A DNA stretch of 64,000 nucleotides from Vibrio sp. 14G-20 (GTDB taxonomy: Bacteria > Pseudomonadota > Gammaproteobacteria > Enterobacterales > Vibrionaceae): positions 1-64,000 of the forward strand of contig NZ_JAPHPW010000006.1 in assembly GCF_026241515.1 (NCBI RefSeq), in the 5' to 3' direction. Within the stretch, counting starts at the first letter, position 1. Every line of letters starts with the position of its first letter. The notes beneath the pieces are model-generated. The model made no database searches. It saw nothing but the letters and a program-made list of their open reading frames with translations, and was not told the DNA's origin. A program made the position numbers and the translations under genes. This document shows, in pieces, positions 55,792 through 64,000 of this stretch.

Positions 55792-56886
<1,095 letters not shown>

Positions 56887-56914
56887 GTACGATCAAGCAA
56901 ACCATATGATCATT

Positions 56915-56946
56915 AAAGGGTTGGCCGTTGTGCCAGCCCTTTTGTT
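56915..56946 (+). terminator. Terminator of hemB
   Basis: AAAGGGTTGGC / GCCAGCCCTTT stem (one G-T pair) with a 6-nt loop and TTTTG. Confidence 0.8.
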
Positions 56947-56964
56947 TTATTAGGATGAAACAAG

Positions 56965-57399
56965 ATGTCTGTCATTGTGCGTGAAGGCTCATTAGAAGAG
57001 GTGGTTTCTGTTGTTGAACAGATTACCGAGTTTGCCAAAAAAGAGAGTGTAGCGTCTTTATCGGAGCGATTAGCGGGTAAAACAAGCCTGATCCTCGTTG
57101 CTGAAGAAGCGGGTGTGTTACTGGGTTTTAAGATCGGTTATGAATTGGATGAAAACACATTTTATAGCTGGTTTGGCGGTGTTTCATCATTGGCGAGAAA
57201 CAAAGGTGTGGCGCAAGCGCAACTTGATGTTCAAGAACAGTGGGTGAAGCAGCAGGGCTATCAACAACTGAAAGTGAAGTCTCGTAACCAGTTCCCCGCA
57301 ATGTTGCGCTTGTTATTAAGAAACGGTTACCTAATCGAAAAATTTGAAGAAAAAGAAGACATTAATGACCATAGAATCCATTTTTTGAAGCAAATTTGA
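56965..57399 (+). CDS. GNAT-family N-acetyltransferase
   Basis: 144 residues with the GNAT layout. The central strand (YSWFGGVSSLARNKGVAQAQLD) holds the acetyl-CoA loop as RNKGVAQ, in the position of the usual R/Q-x-x-G-x-G/A. The C-terminal NGYLIEKFEEKED strand closes the fold. The substrate is unknown. An AGGATGAAACA site precedes the ATG. It is 78 bp after hemB but behind a terminator. Confidence 0.85.
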   Translation: MSVIVREGSLEEVVSVVEQITEFAKKESVASLSERLAGKTSLILVAEEAGVLLGFKIGYELDENTFYSWFGGVSSLARNKGVAQAQLDVQEQWVKQQGYQQLKVKSRNQFPAMLRLLLRNGYLIEKFEEKEDINDHRIHFLKQI

Positions 57400-57425
57400 G
57401 CACTGCTGTTAACGGTTTATAAATT

Positions 57426-57480
57426 AAATGAGATTTATTATCATTTAAGTGTTGACTATCAAATGAGAATCATTATTATT
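57426..57480 (+). promoter_or_regulatory. ryhB promoter with two Fur boxes
   Basis: Two Fur-box-like sites: AAATGAGATTTATTATCATTT (57426-57446, 21 bp, the leading part cited) and AAATGAGAATCATTATTATT (57461-57480). A -35 TTGACT (57452-57457) and a -10 TATTAT (57474-57479, 16-bp spacer) are embedded, so the second Fur box overlaps the core promoter. Fur-Fe would repress transcription when iron is plentiful. Confidence 0.85.
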
Positions 57481-57485
57481 AACTT

Positions 57486-57706
57486 TGTCTTAGGGAATGA
57501 GGAAATGTTCACAAGGATGTTAAGTACTCAAGTATCTACTTGGTTACCCAACAGAATTCTCGCGAACTTGTACTAAGTTCTTTTTGACACGACATTGCTC
57601 ACATTGCTTCCAGTGTAATTTATAGCTTTTAGGTAAAGCTGTGGTATTCAATTTGAATGGCTTTACCGGTTTTTGCTAGGCGACATCTTCGGGTGTCGCT
57701 TTTTTT
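57486..57706 (+). ncRNA. ryhB: RyhB iron-responsive small RNA
   Basis: The conserved pairing core ACGACATTGCTCACATTGCT (57590-57609) is nearly the same as in E. coli RyhB, and TCCAGT follows. A Rho-independent terminator (GCGACATC-TTCG-GGTGTCGC and T7, 57680-57706) ends it. The start near 57486 is inferred from the promoter. The length of about 220 nt matches the long Vibrio form rather than the 90-nt E. coli one. The position between the acetyltransferase gene and polA matches V. cholerae. Under iron limitation RyhB, with Hfq, represses iron-using protein mRNAs. Confidence 0.92.
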
Positions 57707-57790
57707 ATACCTCCATTTCAACAAGATGCATATTTAGTGGCACATATTTTTATGAATAAAACGCCATCAGTATTCTTTTCCACAACGCAA

Positions 57791-57926
57791 GATCGTAAAA
57801 AGATCGTTGATCATATGTTCGATCTGTAATTTTATTCTTTATTTTCATGTGTTTATTGGTGTTTTATTGCTTGTTGTGCTTAGTTTTCAACAAGGTGGAT
57901 AAATAATATAAACAGAGTTATCCACA
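57791..57926 (+). promoter_or_regulatory. DnaA-box and GATC cluster upstream of polA
   Basis: Four GATC sites within 34 bp (57791, 57802, 57809, 57821) are followed by AT-rich DNA. A perfect DnaA box TTATCCACA (57918-57926) and an inverted 8/9 match (57894-57902) follow. DnaA is reported to stimulate polA expression in E. coli, so a regulatory role is likely. The rest of 57707-58077 shows no gene. Confidence 0.65.
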
Positions 57927-58077
57927 GAACGCTTGCGTCTAAGAACAAAAAATAACAATAAATCGATTATAACGAACACAACCGAGTGAACGGATACAGA
58001 TCGACAACGTGGAATCCAACTAACAGACGTGGCATTCTTAACAGATAATTTCTGTACTTACTGGATACACAAACATT

Positions 58078-60876
58078 ATGGCTCGTATTCCTGATAATCC
58101 ATTGATTCTGATCGATGGCTCTTCTTACCTATATCGCGCGTTCCATGCTTACCCTGGCACAATGAGCAATGGTGATATCCCAACCAACGCCGTTTACGGT
58201 GTAGTTAACATGTTGCGCAGCATGATGCGTCAATTTGCTTCTGATCGTATTGCGGTAATTTTTGATGCGAAAGGAAAGACGTTCCGTGATGACATGTACC
58301 CAGAGTACAAGGCAAACCGACCACCTATGCCTGACGATCTTCGTTGTCAGATAGAGCCTCTGCACAATGTTATTCGTGCGATGGGTTTACCACTTATCTC
58401 TATTCCTGGCGTTGAAGCGGATGACGTAATTGGTACGCTGGCTTCTCAAGCTTCAGCTCTCGGTATGCCTGTACTTATCAGTACTGGCGATAAAGATATG
58501 GCGCAGCTTGTCGATGACAACGTTACTTTGATCAACACCATGACCAACGTAGTGATGGATCGTGAAGGCGTGATTGAGAAGTTTGGCATTCCGCCAGAGC
58601 TTATTATCGACTACCTTGCGCTGATGGGCGATAAAGTCGATAACATCCCAGGTGTTCCGGGTGTCGGTGACAAGACAGCGACAGCTTTGCTGCAAGGCAT
58701 TGGTAGCATCGAAAAGCTGTATCAAAACCTGGATGATATTGCCGCTCTTGGCTTCCGTGGTTCAAAAACCATGGCTAAGAAGCTGATTGATAATAAAGAC
58801 AACGCTGAGATGTCTTATGAGCTTGCAACAATCAAACTGGATGTTGAGCTTGAAGAGACGCCTGAGTCATTAGTAAAAGCCCAACCAAACACGGATGAGC
58901 TGATTAAGCTATACGGTCAACTGGTCTTCAAGTCTTGGTTGAACGAGCTACTTGAAGGTGGCAGTGGTGTGGTTGAGGCGGATGAAAAGTCGGGCGCAGT
59001 GCGTAGCAATACGGCATCAACCACTTCTACCGTAGAAATGAATACCTCTGCCGTGACGATTGATCGCAGCAACTACGAAACCATCCTCGATGAAGCGTCA
59101 TTCAATGTTTGGCTAGAGAAATTGAAAGCGGCTGAAGTGTTTGCTTTCGATACCGAGACAGACAGCCTAGATTACATGGTGGCGAACCTCGTTGGCCTGT
59201 CATTTGCGACTGAAGAAGGCGTTGCCGCTTACGTGCCGGTTGCTCATGATTACCTAGATGCACCGCAGCAGCTGGATCGTGATTGGGTACTTGAACAGCT
59301 TAAGCCGATTCTTGAAGATGATGCACAAGCGAAAGTAGGTCAGAACCTTAAGTATGATATGAGTGTGCTAGCGCGCTACGGTATCGAGATGAAAGGCATC
59401 AAACACGACACCATGTTGGCGTCTTACGTTTTCAATAGCGTAGGTGGCAAGCATGATATGGACAGCCTAGCGCTGCGTTTCCTACAGCACAGCTGCATCT
59501 CATTTGAGCAAATCGCAGGTAAAGGTAAGAAGCAGCTTACTTTCAACCAGATTGAGCTGGGTGAAGCGTCTCCATACGCTGCAGAAGATGCTGACGTGAC
59601 ACTACGTCTTCATAACCGTTTGATGGAAAACATTGAGCAAGATGAAAAGCTAAAAGCCATCTATGAAGAAATCGAAGTACCACTGCTCCCTGTAATGTCT
59701 CGCATTGAACGCACTGGCGTATTCATCGATGACATGTTGCTAGGGGCTCAATCGCAAGAGATTGCGGTTCGTCTGGATGAGCTAGAGCAGAAAGCCTACG
59801 AGATTGCAGAGCAAGAGTTCAACATGAACTCACCAAAACAGCTGCAAGCGATCCTGTTTGAGAAAATGGGTCTGCCAGTAATCAAGAAAACGCCATCAGG
59901 TGCACCTTCAACCAACGAAGAAGTGCTTCAAGAGCTGGCTCTTGATTACCCGTTACCTAAGCTGATCATTGAGTATCGTGGCCTTGCGAAGCTGAAGTCG
60001 ACGTACACAGATAAACTGCCGAAGATGATCAACGCTGAAACGGGTCGTGTTCACACGTCTTATCACCAAGCGGTGACAGCAACGGGTCGATTGTCTTCAA
60101 CAGATCCAAACCTACAGAACATCCCAATTCGTAATGAAGAAGGTCGTCGTATCCGCCAAGCCTTCGTTGCACAACATGGTTGGAAGATTCTAGCGGTCGA
60201 TTACTCTCAAATTGAATTGCGTATCATGGCGCACCTATCGGGTGACAAAGCGTTACTGGAAGCGTTCCAACAAGGTAAAGATATTCACGCAGCAACTGCT
60301 GCTGAGATTATCGGTGTTGATATTGATCAGGTAACTACTGAACAACGTCGTCGTGCGAAAGCGGTTAACTTTGGTCTTATCTATGGCATGAGTGCGTTCG
60401 GCTTGGCTAAGCAGCTTGGTATTCCTCGTGGTGAAGCACAACATTATATGGACACTTACTTTGAACGCTACCCTGGCGTGATGCAGTATATGGAAGACAC
60501 ACGTAGCACAGCTTCAGAGCAAGGCTTTGTTGAAACCATTTACGGTCGTCGTCTACATTTACCAGAGATTCAATCTCGTAATGGTATGCGTCGTAAGGCG
60601 GCTGAACGTGCGGCGATCAACGCGCCAATGCAAGGCACAGCGGCAGACATCATTAAGAAAGCGATGTTGCTGGTTGATGAGTGGATTCAAGCTGAAGGCG
60701 ATGGTCGTGTGAAACTGCTTATGCAAGTACACGATGAATTGGTATTTGAAGTGGAAGAGTCAGCTTTAGCCGAAATTGAAAGTAAAGTACAACAATTGAT
60801 GGAGTCAGCCGCTGATCTAGAAGTACCGTTAGTCGCGGAAGCTGGCCACGGTGACAACTGGGATCAAGCCCACTAA
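58078..60876 (+). CDS. polA: DNA polymerase I
   Basis: 932 residues. The N-terminal 5'-3' exonuclease (about 1-300; [28 protein letters not shown]) removes RNA primers. The 3'-5' proofreading domain (about 330-520) keeps its metal ligands ([11 protein letters not shown]). The polymerase domain (about 530-932) carries motif [18 protein letters not shown], the O helix [18 protein letters not shown] and motif [10 protein letters not shown]. The start [14 protein letters not shown] fits the family, although the upstream ribosome site is weak. Confidence 0.97.
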   Translation: MARIPDNPLILIDGSSYLYRAFHAYPGTMSNGDIPTNAVYGVVNMLRSMMRQFASDRIAVIFDAKGKTFRDDMYPEYKANRPPMPDDLRCQIEPLHNVIRAMGLPLISIPGVEADDVIGTLASQASALGMPVLISTGDKDMAQLVDDNVTLINTMTNVVMDREGVIEKFGIPPELIIDYLALMGDKVDNIPGVPGVGDKTATALLQGIGSIEKLYQNLDDIAALGFRGSKTMAKKLIDNKDNAEMSYELATIKLDVELEETPESLVKAQPNTDELIKLYGQLVFKSWLNELLEGGSGVVEADEKSGAVRSNTASTTSTVEMNTSAVTIDRSNYETILDEASFNVWLEKLKAAEVFAFDTETDSLDYMVANLVGLSFATEEGVAAYVPVAHDYLDAPQQLDRDWVLEQLKPILEDDAQAKVGQNLKYDMSVLARYGIEMKGIKHDTMLASYVFNSVGGKHDMDSLALRFLQHSCISFEQIAGKGKKQLTFNQIELGEASPYAAEDADVTLRLHNRLMENIEQDEKLKAIYEEIEVPLLPVMSRIERTGVFIDDMLLGAQSQEIAVRLDELEQKAYEIAEQEFNMNSPKQLQAILFEKMGLPVIKKTPSGAPSTNEEVLQELALDYPLPKLIIEYRGLAKLKSTYTDKLPKMINAETGRVHTSYHQAVTATGRLSSTDPNLQNIPIRNEEGRRIRQAFVAQHGWKILAVDYSQIELRIMAHLSGDKALLEAFQQGKDIHAATAAEIIGVDIDQVTTEQRRRAKAVNFGLIYGMSAFGLAKQLGIPRGEAQHYMDTYFERYPGVMQYMEDTRSTASEQGFVETIYGRRLHLPEIQSRNGMRRKAAERAAINAPMQGTAADIIKKAMLLVDEWIQAEGDGRVKLLMQVHDELVFEVEESALAEIESKVQQLMESAADLEVPLVAEAGHGDNWDQAH

Positions 60877-60909
60877 TCAGTTTTTGACCTTATTAAGTAA
60901 ATTAGTATG

Positions 60910-60938
60910 AGCCAGTGCACAAACACTGGCTTTTTTTT
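60910..60938 (+). terminator. Terminator of polA
   Basis: AGCCAGTG / CACTGGCT stem with a 6-nt loop and T8. Confidence 0.88.
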
Positions 60939-61051
60939 GTCTCGAATAAAGATGGGCTATGAAAAGAACTTAGGTGTTTTAATAAAACATTCATGAAAAA
61001 AAACTACAAAAGTTGTTTTCATCTCTGAGCAATTGTTGTACATTAAATCTC

Positions 61052-61156
61052 GTAGGGTACAGAGGTAAGATGTTCTATCTTTCAGACCTTTTGTTTCACG
61101 TTATTGGATTAGGCTGATTCAGCCGCCCCAGTCAGTATTTGACTGGGGCGTTTTTT
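61052..61156 (+). ncRNA. spf: Spot 42 small RNA
   Basis: Starts GTAGGGTACAGAGGTAAGAT and continues with the conserved TTCTATCTTTCAGACCTTTT. It ends in the terminator GCCCCAGTC / GACTGGGGC plus T6. Length is about 105 nt (109 in E. coli) and the place after polA is conserved. A -10-like TACATT lies 7 nt upstream of the start. In E. coli Spot 42 represses catabolic mRNAs and is itself repressed by CRP-cAMP. Confidence 0.96.
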
Positions 61157-61382
61157 CTTGTGCCAAAGAAAAATATTTCCAACCTACTATTACTCCGTAA
61201 ACCCGCCCTTTTTAGTGTCTTTTCTTACGATTTCTCAAGCACAGTGATAAACACCTGATTTGCCTTAGAGCTGGAACTCGATCAGCTTTTGGTAATTTAA
61301 ATCCATCCTTAAGTCGATTGTTTTATCACTTAAAATAACTTTTACATTACAAATGACAGATAAAGGATTGATGGCTCACGCC

Positions 61383-61988
61383 TTATTTATCAGTGTATTG
61401 AGTCGGTGAATGCTCAATGTACTCCATAATTTCTTGTTGTTTCTCAGTACTGTATTTTAGCGCTTCGGCGGTGATCTGGATGGATTGCGCCATAGAAGAG
61501 ATATTGTGGGTCGCTTTTACCAAGGTTTGCTGCATGGGTTTTAGGATAAGTAGGTAGATAGCAGTCAACGCGATGACAATGACAGCGACCACAGCCACTA
61601 ACGCAATGATGATCTTGGTCTGAATATCATCCAACAGCATTTGACTGGTCTTTTTAAAGGCGAGTCGAGATTGGTCTAAGGCTTGTGGGAGTTTATTGAG
61701 TGATGTCTTGGTAGAGCTGGCGAGCTTATTAATGCTTTCGACGGTCTGATTCAATGCTTGCTGCTGATCTTCACTGAGGTTGGGGTTGTTGACGATCGCC
61801 TGCAAAGATTGCGATATCACCTCAAGAGATTCACTTGCCTCCTGAGCATACTTCTCCATGCCATCGAGATCTAAGGTCATATCAACATTGACCAGAGCGG
61901 CCTCGGTCTTGGTCTGTTCTGCTTCAGAGGCGAGCCCTGTTAATGAGACCAGCATAAGTGCAATGATGGCCAATGGTGTTTTCCACAT
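61383..61988 (-). CDS. Secreted/membrane coiled-coil protein of unknown function
   Basis: 201 residues. A signal peptide (LAIIALMLVSLTGLASE) is followed by a helical, Gln/Ser-rich periplasmic region (about residues 30-120). A second membrane helix (about 125-150, IIIALVAVVAVIVIALTAIYLLI) and a short cytoplasmic coiled coil follow. It looks like a chemoreceptor or sensor stripped of its signalling domain. I recognise no named family. AAAGGAG precedes the ATG. It is monocistronic between spf and engB. Confidence 0.7.
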   Translation of the reverse strand: MWKTPLAIIALMLVSLTGLASEAEQTKTEAALVNVDMTLDLDGMEKYAQEASESLEVISQSLQAIVNNPNLSEDQQQALNQTVESINKLASSTKTSLNKLPQALDQSRLAFKKTSQMLLDDIQTKIIIALVAVVAVIVIALTAIYLLILKPMQQTLVKATHNISSMAQSIQITAEALKYSTEKQQEIMEYIEHSPTQYTDK

Positions 61989-62121
61989 GAGTACTCCTTT
62001 CTCATTGTTCTGTTTATTTCGGTGTGTCTTTTAGTATGGTTCACTTCTATTGGTTTAAGTGGATAAATGCGGTCTCTATCGCTAATAATTCAGGCCTAAC
62101 TCACTAATTTTCTGGCAAAAA

Positions 62122-62150
62122 AATACCCCGCTTTTATAGTGCGAGGTATT
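62122..62150 (-). terminator. Terminator of engB
   Basis: AATACCCCGC / GCGAGGTATT stem with one mismatch, next to an A-run that gives a U tract on the minus strand. Confidence 0.65.
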
Positions 62151-62186
62151 GATAAGGCTAAATCACTGGTTGTCAGTGCTTTAATC

Positions 62187-62214
62187 CCTAACTATAGATA
62201 AATCTATAGTTAGG
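62187..62214. repeat. Perfect 28-bp palindrome after engB
   Basis: CCTAACTATAGAT-AA-ATCTATAGTTAGG, 13-bp arms, 4 bp past the engB stop. It has no U tract. It is probably an mRNA 3' stabilising hairpin, or a protein-binding site. Confidence 0.7.
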
Positions 62215-62218
62215 AGAA

Positions 62219-62878
62219 CTACTCTGAATCGTTGTGCTCTTCGTCCGCTAGCTCATCAATGAGTTGGTCAGCGAAAGCTGGGGCAAACCACTCATCCATC
62301 TTGGCACGCAGTTGGTCAACGCCGATGCCTTTCATTGAAGAGAAAACATCAACCGCAACATCACCACCGAAAGATTTCGCGTCGTTACGGATTTTCAGTA
62401 GCTGTGCTTTACGCGCACCACTTTTCAGTTTGTCTGCTTTTGTTAACAAAACCTGTACTGGGATACGGCTATCGATAGCCCAATAGATCATTTGTTGGTC
62501 AAGGTCTTTCATTGGGTGACGGATATCCATCAATACCACTAAACCTTTCAGGCTTTCACGTCGTTGTAGGTATTCGCCTAGCGACTTCTGCCATTTTTTC
62601 TTCATCTCAAGTGGTACTTGAGCAAAGCCATATCCAGGTAAATCGACGATATGACAACCGTCCGTTACCTTAAATAGGTTGATTAGCTGAGTTCGACCGG
62701 GTGTTTTACTGGTTTTCGCCAAGCTTTTTTGGTTTGTAACGCGATTTAGCGCGCTAGATTTACCAGCATTGGAGCGTCCTGCAAACGCAATTTCGATCCC
62801 TTCGTCTTCTGGTAAATGACGAATATCAGGTGCACTGGTAATGAAATGCGTGTTTTGATAATGAATTTTTACGCTCAC
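62219..62878 (-). CDS. engB: Ribosome biogenesis GTPase EngB (YihA/YsxC)
   Basis: About 219 residues, an essential GTPase for 50S subunit assembly. G1 [10 protein letters not shown]2 TPGRT, G3 DLPGYG and G4 TKADK are all present. The GTG at 62878 has GGAG six bases upstream and gives VSVKIHYQ; the 50-codon extension overlaps the cytochrome c4 gene on the other strand and is discarded. Position after polA and spf is conserved with E. coli. Confidence 0.95.
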   Translation of the reverse strand: MSVKIHYQNTHFITSAPDIRHLPEDEGIEIAFAGRSNAGKSSALNRVTNQKSLAKTSKTPGRTQLINLFKVTDGCHIVDLPGYGFAQVPLEMKKKWQKSLGEYLQRRESLKGLVVLMDIRHPMKDLDQQMIYWAIDSRIPVQVLLTKADKLKSGARKAQLLKIRNDAKSFGGDVAVDVFSSMKGIGVDQLRAKMDEWFAPAFADQLIDELADEEHNDSE

Positions 62879-63026
62879 TGTTAACTCCATCTCGACTTTG
62901 TGTAGTCGATTGATTACTTTTTTGTGAATTTGTGTAAAATAACCGTGCTCGGCATAAGGTCGCCTATTGTACCATGAGTGGCAACATAGAGTGGTACTGG
63001 AAGCTTGATAATTATAATGGAATGTC

Positions 63027-63644
63027 ATGAAGAAATTAGCGCTAATTTTGAGTCTTTTAGCCAGCTGCTCAGTATGGGCTCAAGGTAGTATTGAAGCTGG
63101 TAAAGCCAAATCACAAACATGTGTTGCCTGCCACGGTGCTGACGGCAACAGTCTGATCACTCAGTACCCTAAGCTGGCCGGTCAACATGAGAAATATCTA
63201 GAGAAGCAGTTAAAAGAGCTTAAGCTAGGTATGACAAGTGGTGGTAAGCAAGGTCGTTACGAACCTGTAATGGGTGCAATGGCGATGCCTTTATCTGAAG
63301 AAGATATGGCTGACCTAGCGGCATACTACGCCTCTCTACCTATCTCTAGTAACTCTACTCCTGAAAATGTAGTAGATGAAGGTAAGGTTCTTTACACAGC
63401 GGGTAACGCAGAACGCGGCGTAACGGCGTGTATTGCTTGTCACGGCCCTCGTGGTAATGGTACCGAACTTTCTGGTTTCCCTAAGATTTCAGGTCAACAC
63501 GCAGATTACATCAAGGCTCAACTTGAAAAATTCCGTGATGGTGACCGTAATAACGACATGAATGCGATGATGCGTGATGTAGCTAAAAAGTTAACAGACG
63601 CTGATATTGATACCTTATCGAAGTACGTTGGTGGTTTACACTAA
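63027..63644 (+). CDS. Dihaem cytochrome c4
   Basis: 205 residues. The signal peptide ([17 protein letters not shown]) is cleaved near residue 19. Two cytochrome c domains follow, with haem sites CVACH (about residue 32) and CIACH (about residue 131). Met ligands are likely in GAMAMPLS and in the NDMNAMM region. It is a periplasmic electron carrier, usually feeding cbb3 oxidase. Divergent from engB. Confidence 0.93.
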   Translation: MKKLALILSLLASCSVWAQGSIEAGKAKSQTCVACHGADGNSLITQYPKLAGQHEKYLEKQLKELKLGMTSGGKQGRYEPVMGAMAMPLSEEDMADLAAYYASLPISSNSTPENVVDEGKVLYTAGNAERGVTACIACHGPRGNGTELSGFPKISGQHADYIKAQLEKFRDGDRNNDMNAMMRDVAKKLTDADIDTLSKYVGGLH

Positions 63645-63705
63645 TTTGTCGGTTTCTTGCTCTTAGCCAGAGTAAAGGAATGTACGTTCGAGCGAGATTG
63701 AAGAG

Positions 63706-63738
63706 ACGCCCCGATCAGTAATGGTCGGGGCGTTTTCT
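63706..63738 (+). terminator. Terminator of cytochrome c4 gene
   Basis: ACGCCCCGA / TCGGGGCGT stem with a 10-nt loop and TTTTC. Confidence 0.85.
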
Positions 63739-63861
63739 TTTGTATCGGTTTTATTAATGTATTTTGTGTTTATGTCTGATTTATCAATGTGTGATCGATT
63801 TGTGTACAAAAGTGTGAAGTCGCACTCTTGTAGTCTTTTTGTAACACGGTAAAGTAACCGC

Positions 63862-64000
63862 CATCAGCTAGGAGCTGACTTAGATATGGATGATCATCTA
63901 GTCTAACGGTATAGACAGAAATGGATCAGGCTAGGACAGCCCAGTAACAAGGTGTTAGAAAAGGATAGCCAAAACTCATCAGGATGATGAACAACAAACA
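63862..64000 (+). ncRNA. csrC: CsrB/CsrC-family sRNA, 5' part
   Basis: The last 140 bases hold six GGA motifs. Three sit in small hairpin loops typical of CsrA-binding RNAs: CAGCTAGGAGCTG, GGCTAGGACAGCC and TCATCAGGATGATGA. There is no reading frame. The E. coli csrC gene also lies after the engB homologue. A -10-like TAAAGT (63850-63855) suggests a start near 63862. The 3' part is outside the window. Such RNAs soak up CsrA; in Vibrio they are activated by VarS/VarA. Confidence 0.85.

Noticed and set aside
57791..57926. A true chromosomal replication origin
   Set aside because: oriC of Vibrio chromosome 1 lies beside mnmG and mioC, which are absent here. Only two DnaA boxes are present, too few for an origin. 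It is kept as a regulatory cluster.
62879..63028. 50-codon N-terminal extension of engB
   Set aside because: It overlaps the start of the divergent cytochrome c4 gene and has no similarity to EngB; a GTG with a good ribosome site is downstream.

Overview
The window is a stretch of the large chromosome of a marine Vibrio, probably from the Splendidus clade or a close relative. The grounds are a VexR-VexA-VexB efflux locus, an EcfP/PknT-type sigma factor and kinase locus, a long Vibrio-style RyhB beside polA, and the usual Vibrio order of housekeeping genes. The species call is inference; the genus call rests on many concordant gene families. There is no prophage, integron, insertion sequence or CRISPR array. 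Nearly all genes look intact.

Left part (1-12 kb): the 3' end of a tRNA-Ser, divergent ilvY/ilvC with an operator-like palindrome, ubiK, vexRAB with a 22-bp palindromic operator, rep helicase, a cytochrome c5, and a tRNA cluster Arg-His-Pro-His-Pro. The cluster ends in a 110-bp tandem duplication that carries copies of the tRNA-Pro tail plus terminator. A gene-poor stretch follows, then a peptide-type ABC transporter operon (12.9-18.3 kb) and a secreted SPOR-domain protein.

Accessory-looking part (19.5-32.5 kb): two large paralogous lipoproteins, an outer-membrane-barrel candidate, and a compact minus-strand operon. The operon holds a membrane Ser/Thr kinase (PknT-like), a secreted protein, an ECF sigma factor with Thr-63 (EcfP-like) and a membrane-anchored secreted protein. 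Both lipoprotein genes carry the same bipartite promoter-like sequence with identical spacing. I propose these are targets of the local sigma factor, so that kinase, sigma factor and surface lipoproteins form one envelope-stress circuit. Next to it is a solitary NqrB paralogue.

Right part (32.5-64 kb): conserved housekeeping genes. They are gor, rlmJ, prlC, asnC, a periplasmic-sensor GGDEF/EAL protein, rsmJ, uspA, ftnA, uspB, rmuC, ubiE-ubiJ-ubiB, tatABC, a TatD-family nuclease, hemB, polA and engB, with a cytochrome c4. Four RNA or regulatory loci sit in the intergenic spaces: RyhB with two Fur boxes, a DnaA-box/GATC cluster upstream of polA, Spot 42 after polA, and at the right edge the 5' part of a CsrB/CsrC-type sRNA cut by the window end. 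Unrecorded small items include a 38-codon zinc-ribbon-like protein after tatC and two short imperfect tandem repeat arrays (16 bp x 6 between tatB and tatC; 18 bp x about 5 near 43.1 kb).

Start codons were moved from the longest reading frame wherever family N-termini and ribosome binding sites pointed to an internal start. All family assignments come from reading the protein sequences; no database search was run.
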